NCBI GenBank assembly: GCA_017311315.1
Contig: CM029638.1
Coordinates: forward strand, 12,878,227-12,942,226
Length of the DNA: 64,000 nt
Direction: 5' to 3'
Origin: Dendrocalamus latiflorus
Lineage: Eukaryota > Streptophyta > Magnoliopsida > Poales > Poaceae
Of the stretch, positions 22,460 to 34,699 are shown piece after piece. The position numbers were made by a program, and so were the translations under genes. Every line of letters starts with the position of its first letter. Positions within the stretch are counted from its first letter, which is position 1. The notes beneath the pieces are model-generated. The model was not told the DNA's origin. It worked only from the letters and a program-made list of their open reading frames with translations, and ran no database searches.

Positions 22460-25400
22460 ATGGCTGCCGGAGCAGTGGTGATGACTGGCCGTCTTCTCCT
22501 CCCATTCCTCCTTCTAGCCGTCGCTTCCGGCGCCTACGATGGTGCCGGCGAGCCGTCGATCGGCCGGAGAAGCTTCCCCGAGGGCTTCACCTTCGGCACG
22601 GCCTCGTCGTCCTATCAGGTTTGAGGTTTCCACTTCCCTTCCATTCATACACAGCCACACAGGCTACTGCTGTTTGTTACCAGTTCTGTAGTCTGTGCTA
22701 GAACAACGAGATCGTACGTTGGAGTGTCCCGCATGCCTTCTGATCAGCTATCTGTACAAAGCTTTAACCAATTCGGTACATGCCACACGAACTTCTAATG
22801 GCGTGTACAAGCAAGAAAAACATTGAATCAAACTGCTACCGACACTTCACTGGAACTCAAGTCTCTTAAGAATCTAGCTAACAATTGGTTAGATACTGCT
22901 GTTTTTGTAGTGCATCCCTGCAAATTTTCACGATGAATTCAATCATAGCCGTGACTCTGAGATATAAAACGGTAAGCGGTGCAATGAACACTGCGTAATA
23001 TATCATACATGTACGACTGCTACTTGTCCTTTTTCGTTGTCTCAAGTACAGAAAAATGTTTGACAAAGCAACTTTGCATATGCATAATGCCCATATATAC
23101 TGTAGTACGCCCATGATTTTTTTAAACAGTTGATTGTGCTGTTTTTGAAAATAGCATGTAAATACCAGCAGATAATGGTACAAAGCAATTCTCAAATTGG
23201 CATATAGCTAGGAATCCATGATCTGATCCAAGCATTCACTAACCAATTAACTATTTCTCATCGCGACGTGTTTTGTTTCCGTCTGATCTTAATTATGATT
23301 TATGAGTTGTATTGCTTCTCTGCTGCTTCTTAATAGAACGGCGTGCAAATCTTTGGGCGTTCCTTAAAAAAAATATTATGAGTTGTCTGGGCCTTCACAT
23401 GCAGTATGAAGGTGGTGCAATGGAGGGGGGCAGGGGACCAAGCATCTGGGACACCTTCACTCACCAGCACCCAGGCATGTATATCTGACATCTCTGTATC
23501 TGCCTGTCTCTGCCTTGCATGCTACACGCAGCTTATATTAATCATGCTTAAGCACCGTGTATACTGTGTAGTATCTAGTCAAGAATAAAACCGATCTTTG
23601 GTAGAAATTCGAAGCTTCCATATATAGTATCATAGTTAAGAGGTTTGTATCTGAATATGTCTGAATGTCTGAAGTCCGAACATTTTTGCTGCCAGTATTG
23701 GGAAGTTCAATTGTCATTTTTTTAGATGAGTTCCATTGACAAGTAGGACAGTATATCCATCCGTCAATGGTACTATTATTGTTAATTAATCTCGGCGACT
23801 CGTGAGGGAGATCATTGTGTGGAAGATTTTGTTCTGTCCGCACAAATCGATGCCGGTCTAGTGATTAGCTTGACGTGGAAATCCAATCATGACGCTTTCA
23901 GACAACACAATTCCAATCCACATCATGGGTTAGTCATGAAGTAACCATCTGCTCATTTTCATTTCGTCCATATTTCCTGCACACAGCTTCAAAACAAGCC
24001 GTTGAAAATTATTGATAAACCTGGGGTAAATTGGTTGTATAATTGATTTTTTGAAACAAGAGTTTATAATTGAATTTGACTGACGAAACAATGGGCAAGG
24101 TGCCATCTTTGTTTATTAACAGATCTCTGATTTGCCAGACAAAATCGCCGACAGAAGCAACGGGGATGTGGCCGTGGACTCCTACCATCTCTACAAGGTA
24201 GCAGTTACTCTCTCGTTTCCTTTTTACTTGATATTTTTAGCTTTTCATAGTTTTCGAGATGCAACTTTTTCCATTATTTTTTTATAACTTTATATTAAGA
24301 TATACTAATAATATTATAATATTATGAAAGTTTTTTTAACAGCAAATCTAATTATACAATTATTATATAGCCAATCTAGATAATTTCAAATATATAAACT
24401 TTATAAAGTTGGACTGCACAGATTTTAGGACGTTAAGTAAAAAAATGTTAGAACCAGCGACAACCCTCGCACGAGAGAACAATCACAATAAACACAAAAG
24501 TGCACAAGTGACACAAAGATTTTTTAACGAGGTTCAGCAATGCCTACGCCTCGGGAGCCAAATTGTGGCAGCTCCGTTGGTATGCTAAGTTTTTTCTTAA
24601 CTAGAGTTACAAGAGGTTGGCCGTATATATTTATACCCTGCTTACATGTTTGACTCGGACAATTAGTTTGTACCGCAGGGGGCTTTTGCCCCCCCCCCCT
24701 CCCCTAACTCATAATATTTCGTAATCCTATACAAGCTATGTTTCCTTTCCTTGTAGGGCTGTTTCAGACACACAGCCCCTTCCCTAGCATATATGACCCA
24801 TACACAACAAAAAGAACGAAGGGAGTAACATTTTAAGTAGCTGCTGTCCTGCTCTTTTTAGTGGATTTTTTGGTGAGAATTTTAATTACATACATACTCA
24901 AAGTTGTGTTAGGTTCTTTATTTCTGTTAGATTTTAGAGATATTGGTTATTCAGTTTATTACAAGTTCTTTAAATTTTAATTCGAATCTACCCAAATAAA
25001 AATGGATTAGTTCTGATCCAGAGGGAGTTGCCAAAAACTGCAGGAAGATGTGAACATCATGAAGGATATGGGAATGGATGCATACAGGTTCTCCATCTCA
25101 TGGACGAGAATTCTTCCAAGTACGTGACCATATCTTTCAGAAGTGATACGTGGGGCCGCTCCAAACGGCCGTGGGCTTTGACTTAAGCTTTTGGTTGAAA
25201 TTTTACTGTAATGGTTATTAATTTTTCTAAGAAAAAATGAGAAAAAATAAAAAAAAATTAAGAAAAATTGTTACATCGTCATGGACAATGCAAAAGAATA
25301 AAGACAAAAAAGAAAAAGCCAAAATGTCAAAATAAACCAAAATTAGAAGCTGATGCGTTCCAAGTAGGGCTGTAAAAAAAGCTCGAGGCTCGCGAACTGC

Positions 25401-28400
25401 TCGAGCTTGGCTCGTTCCAGACTCGATTCGAGCTTGGCTCGAGCTCCAAACAAACCGAATTCGAGCTTCATCTTAAGCTCGCGAGCTTTAACGAGCCGAA
25501 CTCGAATAGCTCGCGAGCTTAAGATTTTTTCACCCTTCTCCATTTCCCCCACACAGCCATACCCCTCCGGCCTCTCCTCTCAAAATCCCAGCGCCCCCAC
25601 GGCCCCACCCCAGTCCCCACTCCCCACCCGCGCCTGCTCCCCGCTGCCGCCCCTCCTGGCTCCTGCCCCCTCGCCGCCCCCCGCCCCTCCTCGCCGCCCC
25701 CCGCGGCCCGCCCCCCGCCCCTCGTCTCCCCCGCCGCCGGCCGCCCCCCACTCCCGTCCCCCTCGTCGCCCTCCTCCTCTCCCCTGCCGCCGCCCTCCTC
25801 GCCCCCCCCGCCGTCGACCCCCTCTCCCGCCCCCCACGTCCCCTTCCTCTCCGTCGCCGCCCCTCCTCCCCCCGCCGGCGCCCCTCCTCGCCCCCCTCCC
25901 CGGCGCTGCCCCCCTCTCCCGCCCCCATCCCCTTCCTCTCCCCCGCCACCGCCCCTCCTCGTCCCCCCCGGCGCCCCTCCTCTCCCCCGCCGCCGCCTCT
26001 CCTCCCCTGCTCCCCCCGGCACCCCTCCTCTCCCCCGCCGCCGCCGCCTCTCCTCCCCTACTCCCCCCCGGCACCCCTCCTCTCCCCCGGCGGCGCCGCC
26101 CCTCCTCGACCCGGATCCGGCAGCTCGGCGCCTCGGCCACGGCTCCGCAGCCCGCAGGTACTCCCTCCCTACTCCCCACCGAACCTACACGAGCCGAGCT
26201 CGAGCGAGCTCGAGTTTTGTCCGAGCCGAGCTCGAGCCTACCTTAAAGTTCGATGTCGATCTCAGGCTCGCTCGAGCTCGGCTCGAGTTTCTACTGAGCT
26301 CGAGCTTGCCATGTCAAGCTCGCTCGAGCTCGGCTCGTTTACAGCCCTAGTTCCAAGTGGCTTCTAGCCTAAATAAGTCAAAAAAATAAATAAAAAGTCA
26401 GAAGCTGAAACCATTTGGAATTGTCCTCTCTCCTTTTTTCCCTCGAGTAGAAGTTTTCGCATATCGGGGAGGTGGAGCCGTTCAAAATTTGCCCCCAAGT
26501 ATTCTTGGTCAAATTCTTAAATAACTATAGAGTTACTGAGAATTAAATCCACAGCTAAAATCTCAAATTAATTCGACTAAGGAATAAAAAATTGAAAGAG
26601 TACAAACTTCCTACTAGTCAGACTGCTAGGGTCAAGTCGATAAGATAAGTGACTGGAGGTTTGACCAGCCCCTAAACAGAAACAGCCCGACGCGGCTCTC
26701 TTTTGGTGCAACTCCTAAAATACAAGTCCAAATACTATGAAACTTTGTATACACCTTACTTAAGTTTTTAGGAACCTATTCCATTATGGATTACAAAAAT
26801 CCATGTTAAAGTTCAGATCTTTTTTTTTATATTTGAGCAAGATCGCATCAAAATCGGGCAAAATACGAAAACGGTGAATATGACTTACTCGTGGACAGAG
26901 GATAGCCAAGATTACTCTAGATATATTCTTACATATCACAATAAGTAAGAACACGAAAGAAATCAAATAAAAAACCATCACGAAATCACTTAGTGAGGCC
27001 AAAATTTACCAAAATCGGGTTTCTTCTCGAACTTACTATCAAAGTGTCTAGATAGGTGAAGATTGATTTTTAAAGGATATCTCTATCTCTTATACGTCCT
27101 TGGCACAATAAGATTATGAAGAGGAAAGAAAAAAAGAAAAACCAATCAAGACAAGAGCAAATCAATCAATACAAAAGATATTCATGGAGATGAATAAAGA
27201 TTGATATATTGCTACTTGGATATGAGGTTTTACAACTACTCCACCTAGAGGGTAAGAGAGCATACCACAACACTCAACTTCTCTGAAACTTTAACCTGAT
27301 TTGTGAACACTTAGACTCAAGAAAAGATGGTTGGATGGTTAATTGCAAATCTCCAGCCCAACCTATTAAATAGATGGGCTAGCACGATGGGGAATACCCG
27401 ATAACCCCATACATATGGGACACACTATACTTATGCACGCTTATCAAAGCGCATTAACCTGAATCCACTGAGTTCTTAGCCTTGATCATCTTAGTTTCTC
27501 CTTGATCGAAACTGCTCTCCTAAGTGCCGCTCAAGCGTCGTGGTTTTGCTCCAAGATAGTTTCTAGTATTTTGGTCAAACCACCAAAATATTCTTTCTTG
27601 ATCTAGTCATTTTCTTCCATTGCAAATAATTGTCATGCTTACCATATATAGGTACATTATTGGCTTATAACGTATGGGTAAGTCTCTCCTATTCTGGTTC
27701 CGCTAGATCACGTCTCACTTGGACCGACTAAGCCGCATGGTGCAACCCATCGTTCAAACAATCCAAAAATATTTCCCGCCTTTCTCATGCCATACTTGAG
27801 ATCACCATTTCACCCAACATTCTCGATCATTCTGGGCCTCGGTTCCTTCATGAGCGTAGCCTCGATCCTCACTGTTGATCATGGTTGAATCCAAGGGACC
27901 CTGCATTTCTAAAGACTAAGAAATCATTTTCAGACACAAGTTGTTTGTAATTTGTCCCACATTAGCAGTAACATATATCATACAATCTAAAACCACTAAT
28001 CTAAGTCACAGAAATCACCGCGAGACTCCAAAACCCCAAATCACAAAAACTAGCCGAAGCATCAACATCCAGCTGATCTGACCGCACCGCTATAGTGGTC
28101 AGACTGTTGGCCCTTATCGGTTTGAGCCGGAATCCAGTGTGGGTCTGATCAGTGATGAACTCGGGTCAAACCTCCACCCTTGAGCCGGTTTGACCGGCCG
28201 ACCTGCAAACAGTTCCAGAAATCCGACAAATGCAATTTGAATTTTCTAACCTCCCCAAATTGCAATGGTTCATCACAACATAATCCAGAATCCTCTCACA
28301 TAGTCCTTCACAAACGTTAACGTCTGATTGTCATCGTAGACGGAAGTCTGAGCGGCGGAGTCAACAGAGATGGTGTCCGGTATTACAACAACTTGATCGA

Positions 28401-31400
28401 TGAGCTCTTGTTGAAAGGTACAAGTACATGTCTATTCTTCAGTATTTAGGTAGACTTTTCCAATAGCTATAGCATGCAAAGACAATTATTAGATCCATTT
28501 AAGGTGTATTACAATCTACTATATTTGCAGGGGTGCAACCATTTGTGACCCTTTTCCATTGGGACTCACCTCAGGCATTGGAAGATAAATATGGAGGGTT
28601 TCTTAGCCCAAATATCATGTAAGCCAAATATTCTTTTAGTACTTTTTTTTTGCTTAAAAGCACCACTAGTCTTACCTGTATAGGTTAAAATGGAAAGCAA
28701 CCAGATTAAGAAACACTAATTGAGTACGATAAGACAGTTTAATCGTATTGAAACTGTACTAAAACTACCTAATTTTTTGATAAATATGATAAGACCATAC
28801 TACCTACTTCAATTAAAAATATTGTCAACATCATATCACGCAGTAATTAAAATACCCTCAATTCCAATTGTCAATAGCTTCTAAAGTTCTGTTGCTCATT
28901 TTTCCGGTCAATATATTGTTTACTGGAACTGATGAAAGGTAAGTCAGGATTGTCTAATAAGCTTGCTGCATGCATGGACCTACGCGGCTACGCGTTTTGC
29001 ATTTCACAGTAATACGCTAACTAAAAGCTCAGTCCTTATAAGAACAAAGTCATATGTGTTGACACTGCTACCACAATAGTACCTGCTGTAATCTGTGCAG
29101 TTTGTATACATACTAAAGTTACTGTTAAAAAACTATAACTGTTGCAGAAATGACTATAAGGACTATGCTGAAGTCTGCTTCAAAGAGTTTGGTGACAGAG
29201 TGAAGCACTGGATCACGTTCAATGAGCCCTGGACCTTCTGCTCTGCGGGATATGCATCTGGCACGCATGCACCGGGCCGTTGTTCTCCATGGGAGCAGGG
29301 AAAATGCAGTGTTGGAGATTCAGGAAGGGAGCCTTACACTGTATGTCATCATCAACTACTCGCCCATGCAGAAACAGTACAGTTGTACAAAGAGAAATAT
29401 CAGGTAATTCATGAGTCTTTTATGCAGCTACAGTTCATCCATGAACGACGAATAAATCAGAGATCTGCAAAATTGACTTCGATACTCCAATACTATCACT
29501 AACAGTGGGGAAATACTGTCAATTAGTTTACCGGCTGAATTATATAACTCCAGGAAAATATCATATCACCGTCTATAGTTGGTTAGTGATAGGTCCAACT
29601 TGTGTTCCATAGAATTAGTAAATGTATCCCTTAGTGGGTATATTAACCATAGTAACTGCTAAACTGTAGCTGGCTATTTTAGATTTTGCTACCGCTATTC
29701 TGAACTGCATTCCTGAAAAAGAAGGCTTAGAGCCAGTCATGGGCACATATACATTAGTGGTTACTTTAACTAACATCTGAATATATACATAACCAACTTA
29801 AGTGTTGTTTGGTCGGGCTGAAATAAACTAGCTTATGGCTGAAATTACGCTGTAGCTGGCTGAAATTACATTTTACCTGATAGTGGCTTATTTGGTGTAA
29901 CTAAATTTAAAAAAATTAAAAATAGAAAAAACAGGTTAGCCTATCATGAATAATGCAAACGAATACGGAAAAAAGAACCGGCAAAAAAGCTCAAAAAAGC
30001 CAAAAAAGCTAGAAAAGGACGAAATTTAGGAATAGTGAAAAATAAAGGAGAAACCAGAAGCTCAAGCCGAAATGAGCAGGGGCTTAGCTATGTGTATGTA
30101 GGATCGAGTATGGCAAATCAAGGGGTGAATGGCTCTTTCAAAAATTTCCCCTAAAAATCAATAACAATGCATTGCAGAATTACAAACATTTAAGCACACC
30201 GAAGCCACAAGCCAAAGAGGGCAAAACTCCAAAAATTTACTGTGCTACCGATCTGACCTCTAGCAATTTTCGGTCAGGCCGATGAACAGTAAAATCGGCT
30301 CGACGAACAGTAAACTCAGCACAATTTTAAAACCAAGAATCATATAATTTTTTATTTGTAAATTCAAATGTCTTGATACTTGGTATGCACATTCTTTATG
30401 ATGTCATGAATCTATTCCTATCAATGATCAAGAGAATCGTTGTCAAAGTTATGACTTTTTTCTATTTAAAGGAAGGAAGCACTAAAATCAGACAAAAGAG
30501 AAATATGAGAAATATAACTTGTTTATTGGTGGAGGATGTCCAAGATAGCTCTAGATATATTCTCACATATCATAACAAGTAAGAACTCTCGAAGATTTGA
30601 GGCAAAAGCACTTAGATCAAGAAATCTCCAGAGAAGGTCAAATCCAAGCAACAACGAGTAACTTCAAGAGCATGAAAAAACTGATGCCTCAATGGATGGG
30701 GATTTATTTTCATGAGATATCTTCATCACTTACTCCTCCTTGGCATCTAGCAAGATCAACAAGGGAAGAGAAAAGATCAAAACCAACAAGATCAAAACAA
30801 AAATCAACAAAACCAAGAGGGATCCATAAGAGATGAACAAAATTGATATATTGCTACTTGAGAATGAAGATTTTATAGCCACTCTACCTAAAGGACAAGA
30901 GAGCACACCAGAGCACTCACACTTCTTAAATCCTAACCCTAGAACATTTGGTTTTCATAAGTAAAAATTGGATGGTTAACTAGCAACTGTCCATCCAACC
31001 TGTTAAATAGACAAGGCAATCAATCCTATTTAACCCTAATAGATACTGTCCAATAACACATATGGGAGAAACCGGTTAACCCCACACAACACAGGTTTTA
31101 TTCACATATTACACTTACGCATGTTTTTCAAAGCACATAAGTCTGAATCCGCTAAGTCTTTAGCATTTGATCTAATTTGATCTTCTTAGCTTCTCCTTGA
31201 TCTAAACCACTTTCTCAAACACCATTCAATACCACGATTTTGATCTGAGATAGTTTTCGATATTTTGGTCAACTTACCAAAATACCCTTTCTTAACCCGG
31301 TCTTCAACTTTCCTTGCAAACAATAGCCATACTTGTTACATGTAGATACAACACTAGCTTGCTATGCATCGATAAATCTCTCCTGTTTCGGTTATACCAG

Positions 31401-33773
31401 ACTACGCCTCACTTGGGCTGACCAAGCCACATAGTATAACTCATTGCTCGAACTTCCATTCAACATTTCCTACCTTTCTCATGCTATGATTGAGTTCAGT
31501 CATTTCATTCAACATCCTTGATCATTCTGGTCCTCAGTTCCTCCATACGCGCAGCCTTGATTCTCGCCATTGATCACGGTTGACTCTAATCCTTTCTGCA
31601 CATCCAAAGACAAGAAAATTATTTTTAGGTATAAATTCTTCATAATTTAACTCATGTTAGCTAAAACATGCATCATGCAATAAATATGCACTGACCTAGG
31701 TCAAACAAAATTGACCCATGACCAAAATAACCAAAACTTCAATTTTCAGCTGAAGTAGCTTGCCCTATCGGTCAGACCACCAGCCCTGGCCGGTGTGGTC
31801 TGGCCGCTGTTGGTTGCTGGTTAGACCGCCAGAGCCGGCCGGTCTAACTGGTAGCTGGTTTGACCGCCACCTTTGGTCGGTCAGACTAGTAGGTTTGAAA
31901 ACAACTATGAAAAACCACAAATTTACACGATTCAATTTCTAGGTCCTCTAAAATGGCAATGGTTCATCACAACACAAACCTGGATCCTCTCACATGGTCC
32001 TTTAGTACATATTCATAAGTTCTACCCTTTACTAAACAATAACATGTTTCAGTACACGTTGTTTGTTATGGCTTTATGGCATGAATAAATCCCTGAGCAT
32101 TCATACACGTCGAATTCAGAAAATATCGCATATGAAAAGGAGCTTCCTTTGGAGAATATGTTCTGATTGCCAAATGAATTCCATTTAGCTCATGAGGAGA
32201 ATATGTTCTGATCGCCAAATGAATTCCATTTAGATCATGACTTGGGTTTTGCAATCACATTTGAATGACAATGAATTTCAAATGCAGGCCGTGCAAAAGG
32301 GAGAGATTGGAATAACTTTAGTCTCCCACTGGTTTGTTCCTTTCTCTCGTTCCAAATCCAACGATGATGCAGCAAGACGCGCCATAGACTTCATGCTTGG
32401 ATGGTAATTCTCGATGCCTCACGTAATTTCACAACCAAAATCCACAAGAAAATACAAATCTTATCAGGAATAGCCTTGTAGGTTTATGGATCCCCTCGTA
32501 AGAGGAGACTACCCATTAAGCATGAGAGGATTGGTCGGAAACCGCTTGCCACAGTTCACCAAAGAACAATCTGAGTTGGTCAAGGGTGCATTTGACTTCA
32601 TTGGACTCAACTACTACACTGCAAACTATGCTGATACGCTTCCTCCATCAAATGGCCTTAACACCAGCTATAACACTGATTCTCGAGCGAACCTTACAGG
32701 TGAGCCAACAAACTCAAGGAATCTGCCCCTATTTTTCATTTACCATTCTAACATTAATGGAGAGTGTTCACATTGAAGCATGCATGGGTACTGTGTTTAC
32801 AATCATGAACTACAGAGAAATGCCATAACTCCGGTAGCCTCTGTTAGATTGAGTCATTTACTTGACGTTGTTTCGGCATCAATATTTGATATTTGGTTTG
32901 GAAAGTACATGTACTTGTAGCATATAATATAATATATCCTAACCTTGTCCAATTATGTTAGGTGTTCGAAACGGTGTCCCCATAGGTCCTCAGGTAACCT
33001 ACCCACTTCCTTCTCCACTTAAAATAAACCGCCAGTTATTTCCCCACTTTTTATTTATGATGATTCAGTTCCATAAATGACATTCTTGTAGGCTGCTTCG
33101 CCTTGGCTCTACATCTACCCTCGAGGGTTCCGTGAGCTCCTTCTTTATGTTAAGGAGAACTATGGAAATCCTACCGTCTACATCACTGAAAATGGTGAGA
33201 TCAAATCAATAATACGTTCTCTGTTTTCTCAGCGAGAGTGCAAACTAGAACATACTATACCATGTCCTGATTTTGCAATCAAGTCAACATTGTAGTATAA
33301 CTTAGTATTTTCCCCTCCTAGCCATTTTTTAAAAAAGTATTTTCATCTCCTTAATACCAAAGAACCAGACTGAAACTTAACTGAAAAATATCTCTTCTCT
33401 GTATTTTAGGCGTTGACGAAGCCAACAACAAGAGCCTACCACTCCAGGAAGCCCTGAAGGATGACACCAGGATAGAATACTACCACAAGCACCTTCTGGC
33501 CCTGCTGAGTGCTATAAGGTCCGAGCACTAATTAAAACACTCAGCTGTCAGTGAAGTACTTAATAAAGATGTTAGATGACAGTGCATTCTTTTTGTCTTC
33601 ACAGGGATGGAGCAAACGTGAAAGGATACTTTGGATGGTCATTGCTCGATAACTTCGAGTGGGCGAGTGGATACACTGTGCGATTCGGGATAAACTTTGT
33701 GGACTACAACGATGGATTGAAGAGATACCCCAAGAACTCTGCCCATTGGTTCAAAAAGTTCCTCCAGAAATGA
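22460..33773 (+). CDS. Complete GH1 beta-glucosidase, 13 exons, 510 residues
   Basis: Exons: 22460-22618, 23405-23474, 24139-24197, 25044-25119, 28340-28417, 28531-28618, 29148-29403, 32288-32403, 32482-32699, 32962-32993, 33092-33194, 33410-33518, 33605-33773; 1533 bases without a stop. Residues 1-24 form a signal peptide. Glycone-site residues appear in SSYQ (Q53) and HWD (157-159); the acid/base is E203 in TFNEPW, the disulfide loop C222-C230, the nucleophile E417 in YITENG, and SLLDNFEW is at 467-474. The length and sequence closely resemble the rice Os4BGlu9-13 group, whose members hydrolyse glucosides of hormones and cell-wall oligosaccharides; the ortholog cannot be fixed here. Intron 2 uses a GC donor (CCAG|GCATGT). 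Position 465 is Gly where copy A has Ala (YFAW). Introns 4 and 7 are swollen by transposons to 3.2 and 2.9 kb, yet all splice sites survive. Confidence 0.93.
25146..26425. mobile_element. MITE in GH1 intron 4, itself split by a hAT element
   Basis: Outer pieces 25146-25364 and 26350-26425 have imperfect inverted ends ('ccgctccaaacgg' and 'ccatttggaattg'). Removing the inner hAT element and one target copy rejoins them. The broken GH1 copy B lacks it. Confidence 0.5.
25365..26349. mobile_element. hAT element, 985 bp, with perfect 8-bp TSD
   Basis: Ends TAGGGCTGTAAA and TTTACAGCCCTA are perfect inverted repeats. Both flanks carry GTTCCAAG (25357-25364 and 26350-26357). Subterminal regions repeat 'gagctcg' and 'gctcgag' many times on both sides, as expected for hAT transposase sites. 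The interior (25530-26160) is an extremely C-rich low-complexity tract. No transposase, so it is non-autonomous. Confidence 0.92.
26467..28313 (-). repeat. Family Z repeat in GH1 intron 4
   Basis: Minus-oriented copy of the long dispersed repeat: it shares with 30097-32010 'ttgatatattgctacttg', 'gttaaatagatgggc'-type and 'cctttctcatgc' segments and GGTCAGACC-type motifs near its left-hand end (28080-28210). Flanking intron sequence ('cgcatatc' then 'aacgttaacgtctg') is continuous in GH1 copy B, so this block is inserted. About 30 bases at its plus-strand start are missing relative to 30097. Confidence 0.65.
29806..30080. mobile_element. MITE in GH1 intron 7
   Basis: Related to the MITE at 8890-9177: shared 'gctgtagctggctgaa', 'gtggcttatttgg'-like and 'agaaaaaacaggttagcc' segments. 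Ends are less well kept. Confidence 0.65.
30097..32010 (-). repeat. Family Z repeat in GH1 intron 7, about 1.9 kb
   Basis: Starts TGTAGGATCGAGTATGGC, the complement of an LTR ending in ...CCTACA, and runs to about 'ctcacatggtcctttag' at 31987-32003, the complement of the TG-side end. No coding sequence of an element is inside, so a solo LTR is the simplest reading. Open frames such as 30373-30836 have no recognisable motif. Confidence 0.6.
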
Positions 33774-33848
33774 ACATAAACTTGGCACCAGCAATAAGAC
33801 TTGAGGCAGTGTGTGACTCTGTGTTACAATAAGTGATTATGTTGATGG

Positions 33849-33854
33849 AATAAA
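33849..33854 (+). terminator. Likely polyadenylation signal of the complete GH1 gene
   Basis: AATAAA lies 76 bases after the stop codon in a 3' region conserved with copy A and the terminal-exon remnant. Confidence 0.6.
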
Positions 33855-33989
33855 ACATGTATTCGTTTCGGCGTAATTCGGAGCCTTTTTCAATTGTGTC
33901 TGTGCTGAATATGGAACGTGACTTTCAAATTGGGCCTAGATACAGATTCTATTCAACGAACAATTGATAGACCACGGTGACCTATTGAC

Positions 33990-34110
33990 CTAAAAAAACC
34001 ATAGAGAAACCTCTCCATCTACGATGTTCTGGCTGACGATGCATGAAGAATTGTCTCGTCGTTTTAGAGCCCGTTCAGAGAGAGCGTCATGATCTCGATA
34101 CTGTCTACTT
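33990..34110 (+). promoter_or_regulatory. Distal GH1 5'-flank module of the lost copy D
   Basis: Matches 17390-17500 ('ctccatctacgatgttc', 'catgatctcgatactgtc'). It continues at 36478, so 34111-36477 is an insertion in this flank. Confidence 0.6.
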
Positions 34111-34131
34111 GAAACATCATATGAGAAGGTC

Positions 34132-34469
34132 TGTTAGAGTCTAATCTTGTTTAGTTCGTATGAGTCCGTACACGTATATGCGTTCTTGCCATGTATACGG
34201 ATACGTATATGTATCCGAGCCTGTGAGGCTTGCCGTGTGTGTGTGTCTGAGACGTTTCCGTTTCCGTGTATGCGACCAGTTCGGTTTGTGAGTCTGTTTG
34301 TTAGTTGAGTCTTCATGTTTTAAAGGGTCACGTAAGCAATGTAAGAGGAGCAGAACATGAGCAATAGCTGCAAGCGAGCAGCAGATTTGAGGGAGAGAAG
34401 CAATAAAGAAAGCGTGTGCGTTCGTGTTGAGTTCTCTCCATTAGAAGGGTGATGTTTTTTCTCATAACA
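34132..34469 (+). mobile_element. Possible copia-type LTR, 338 bp
   Basis: Bounded by TGTTAGAGTC and CTCATAACA, with 'tgttttaaagggtcacg' and 'gcaataaagaaagc' inside. No second LTR is seen. The following 230 bases could be element-internal DNA. Confidence 0.45.
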
Positions 34470-34699
34470 AACAGAGGCAAGAAGCATCGTTTGGAGTCAC
34501 TGCATGTGCTCCTTCACGTGAAGTTCAAGGAGGCTTAGGTGCTGCTCCTATCACACGGACAGCAAGGAAGCAAGGAGACGCGTGAAAAGGTGAGATCGGA
34601 GGAAGTCTCTAGACCGAGTAGCGAAGGATCGAGGAAGCAATCTATAACAAGGTCTATATCTTTATTGTGAAGAAGGATTATCATTTTAGAGGAGTTGAA

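Noticed and set aside
25407..26246. 279-codon Pro-rich frame on plus and 139-199-codon Gly/Arg-rich frames on minus
   Set aside because: All arise from the C-rich low-complexity core of the hAT element; no domain, start context or splice sites.
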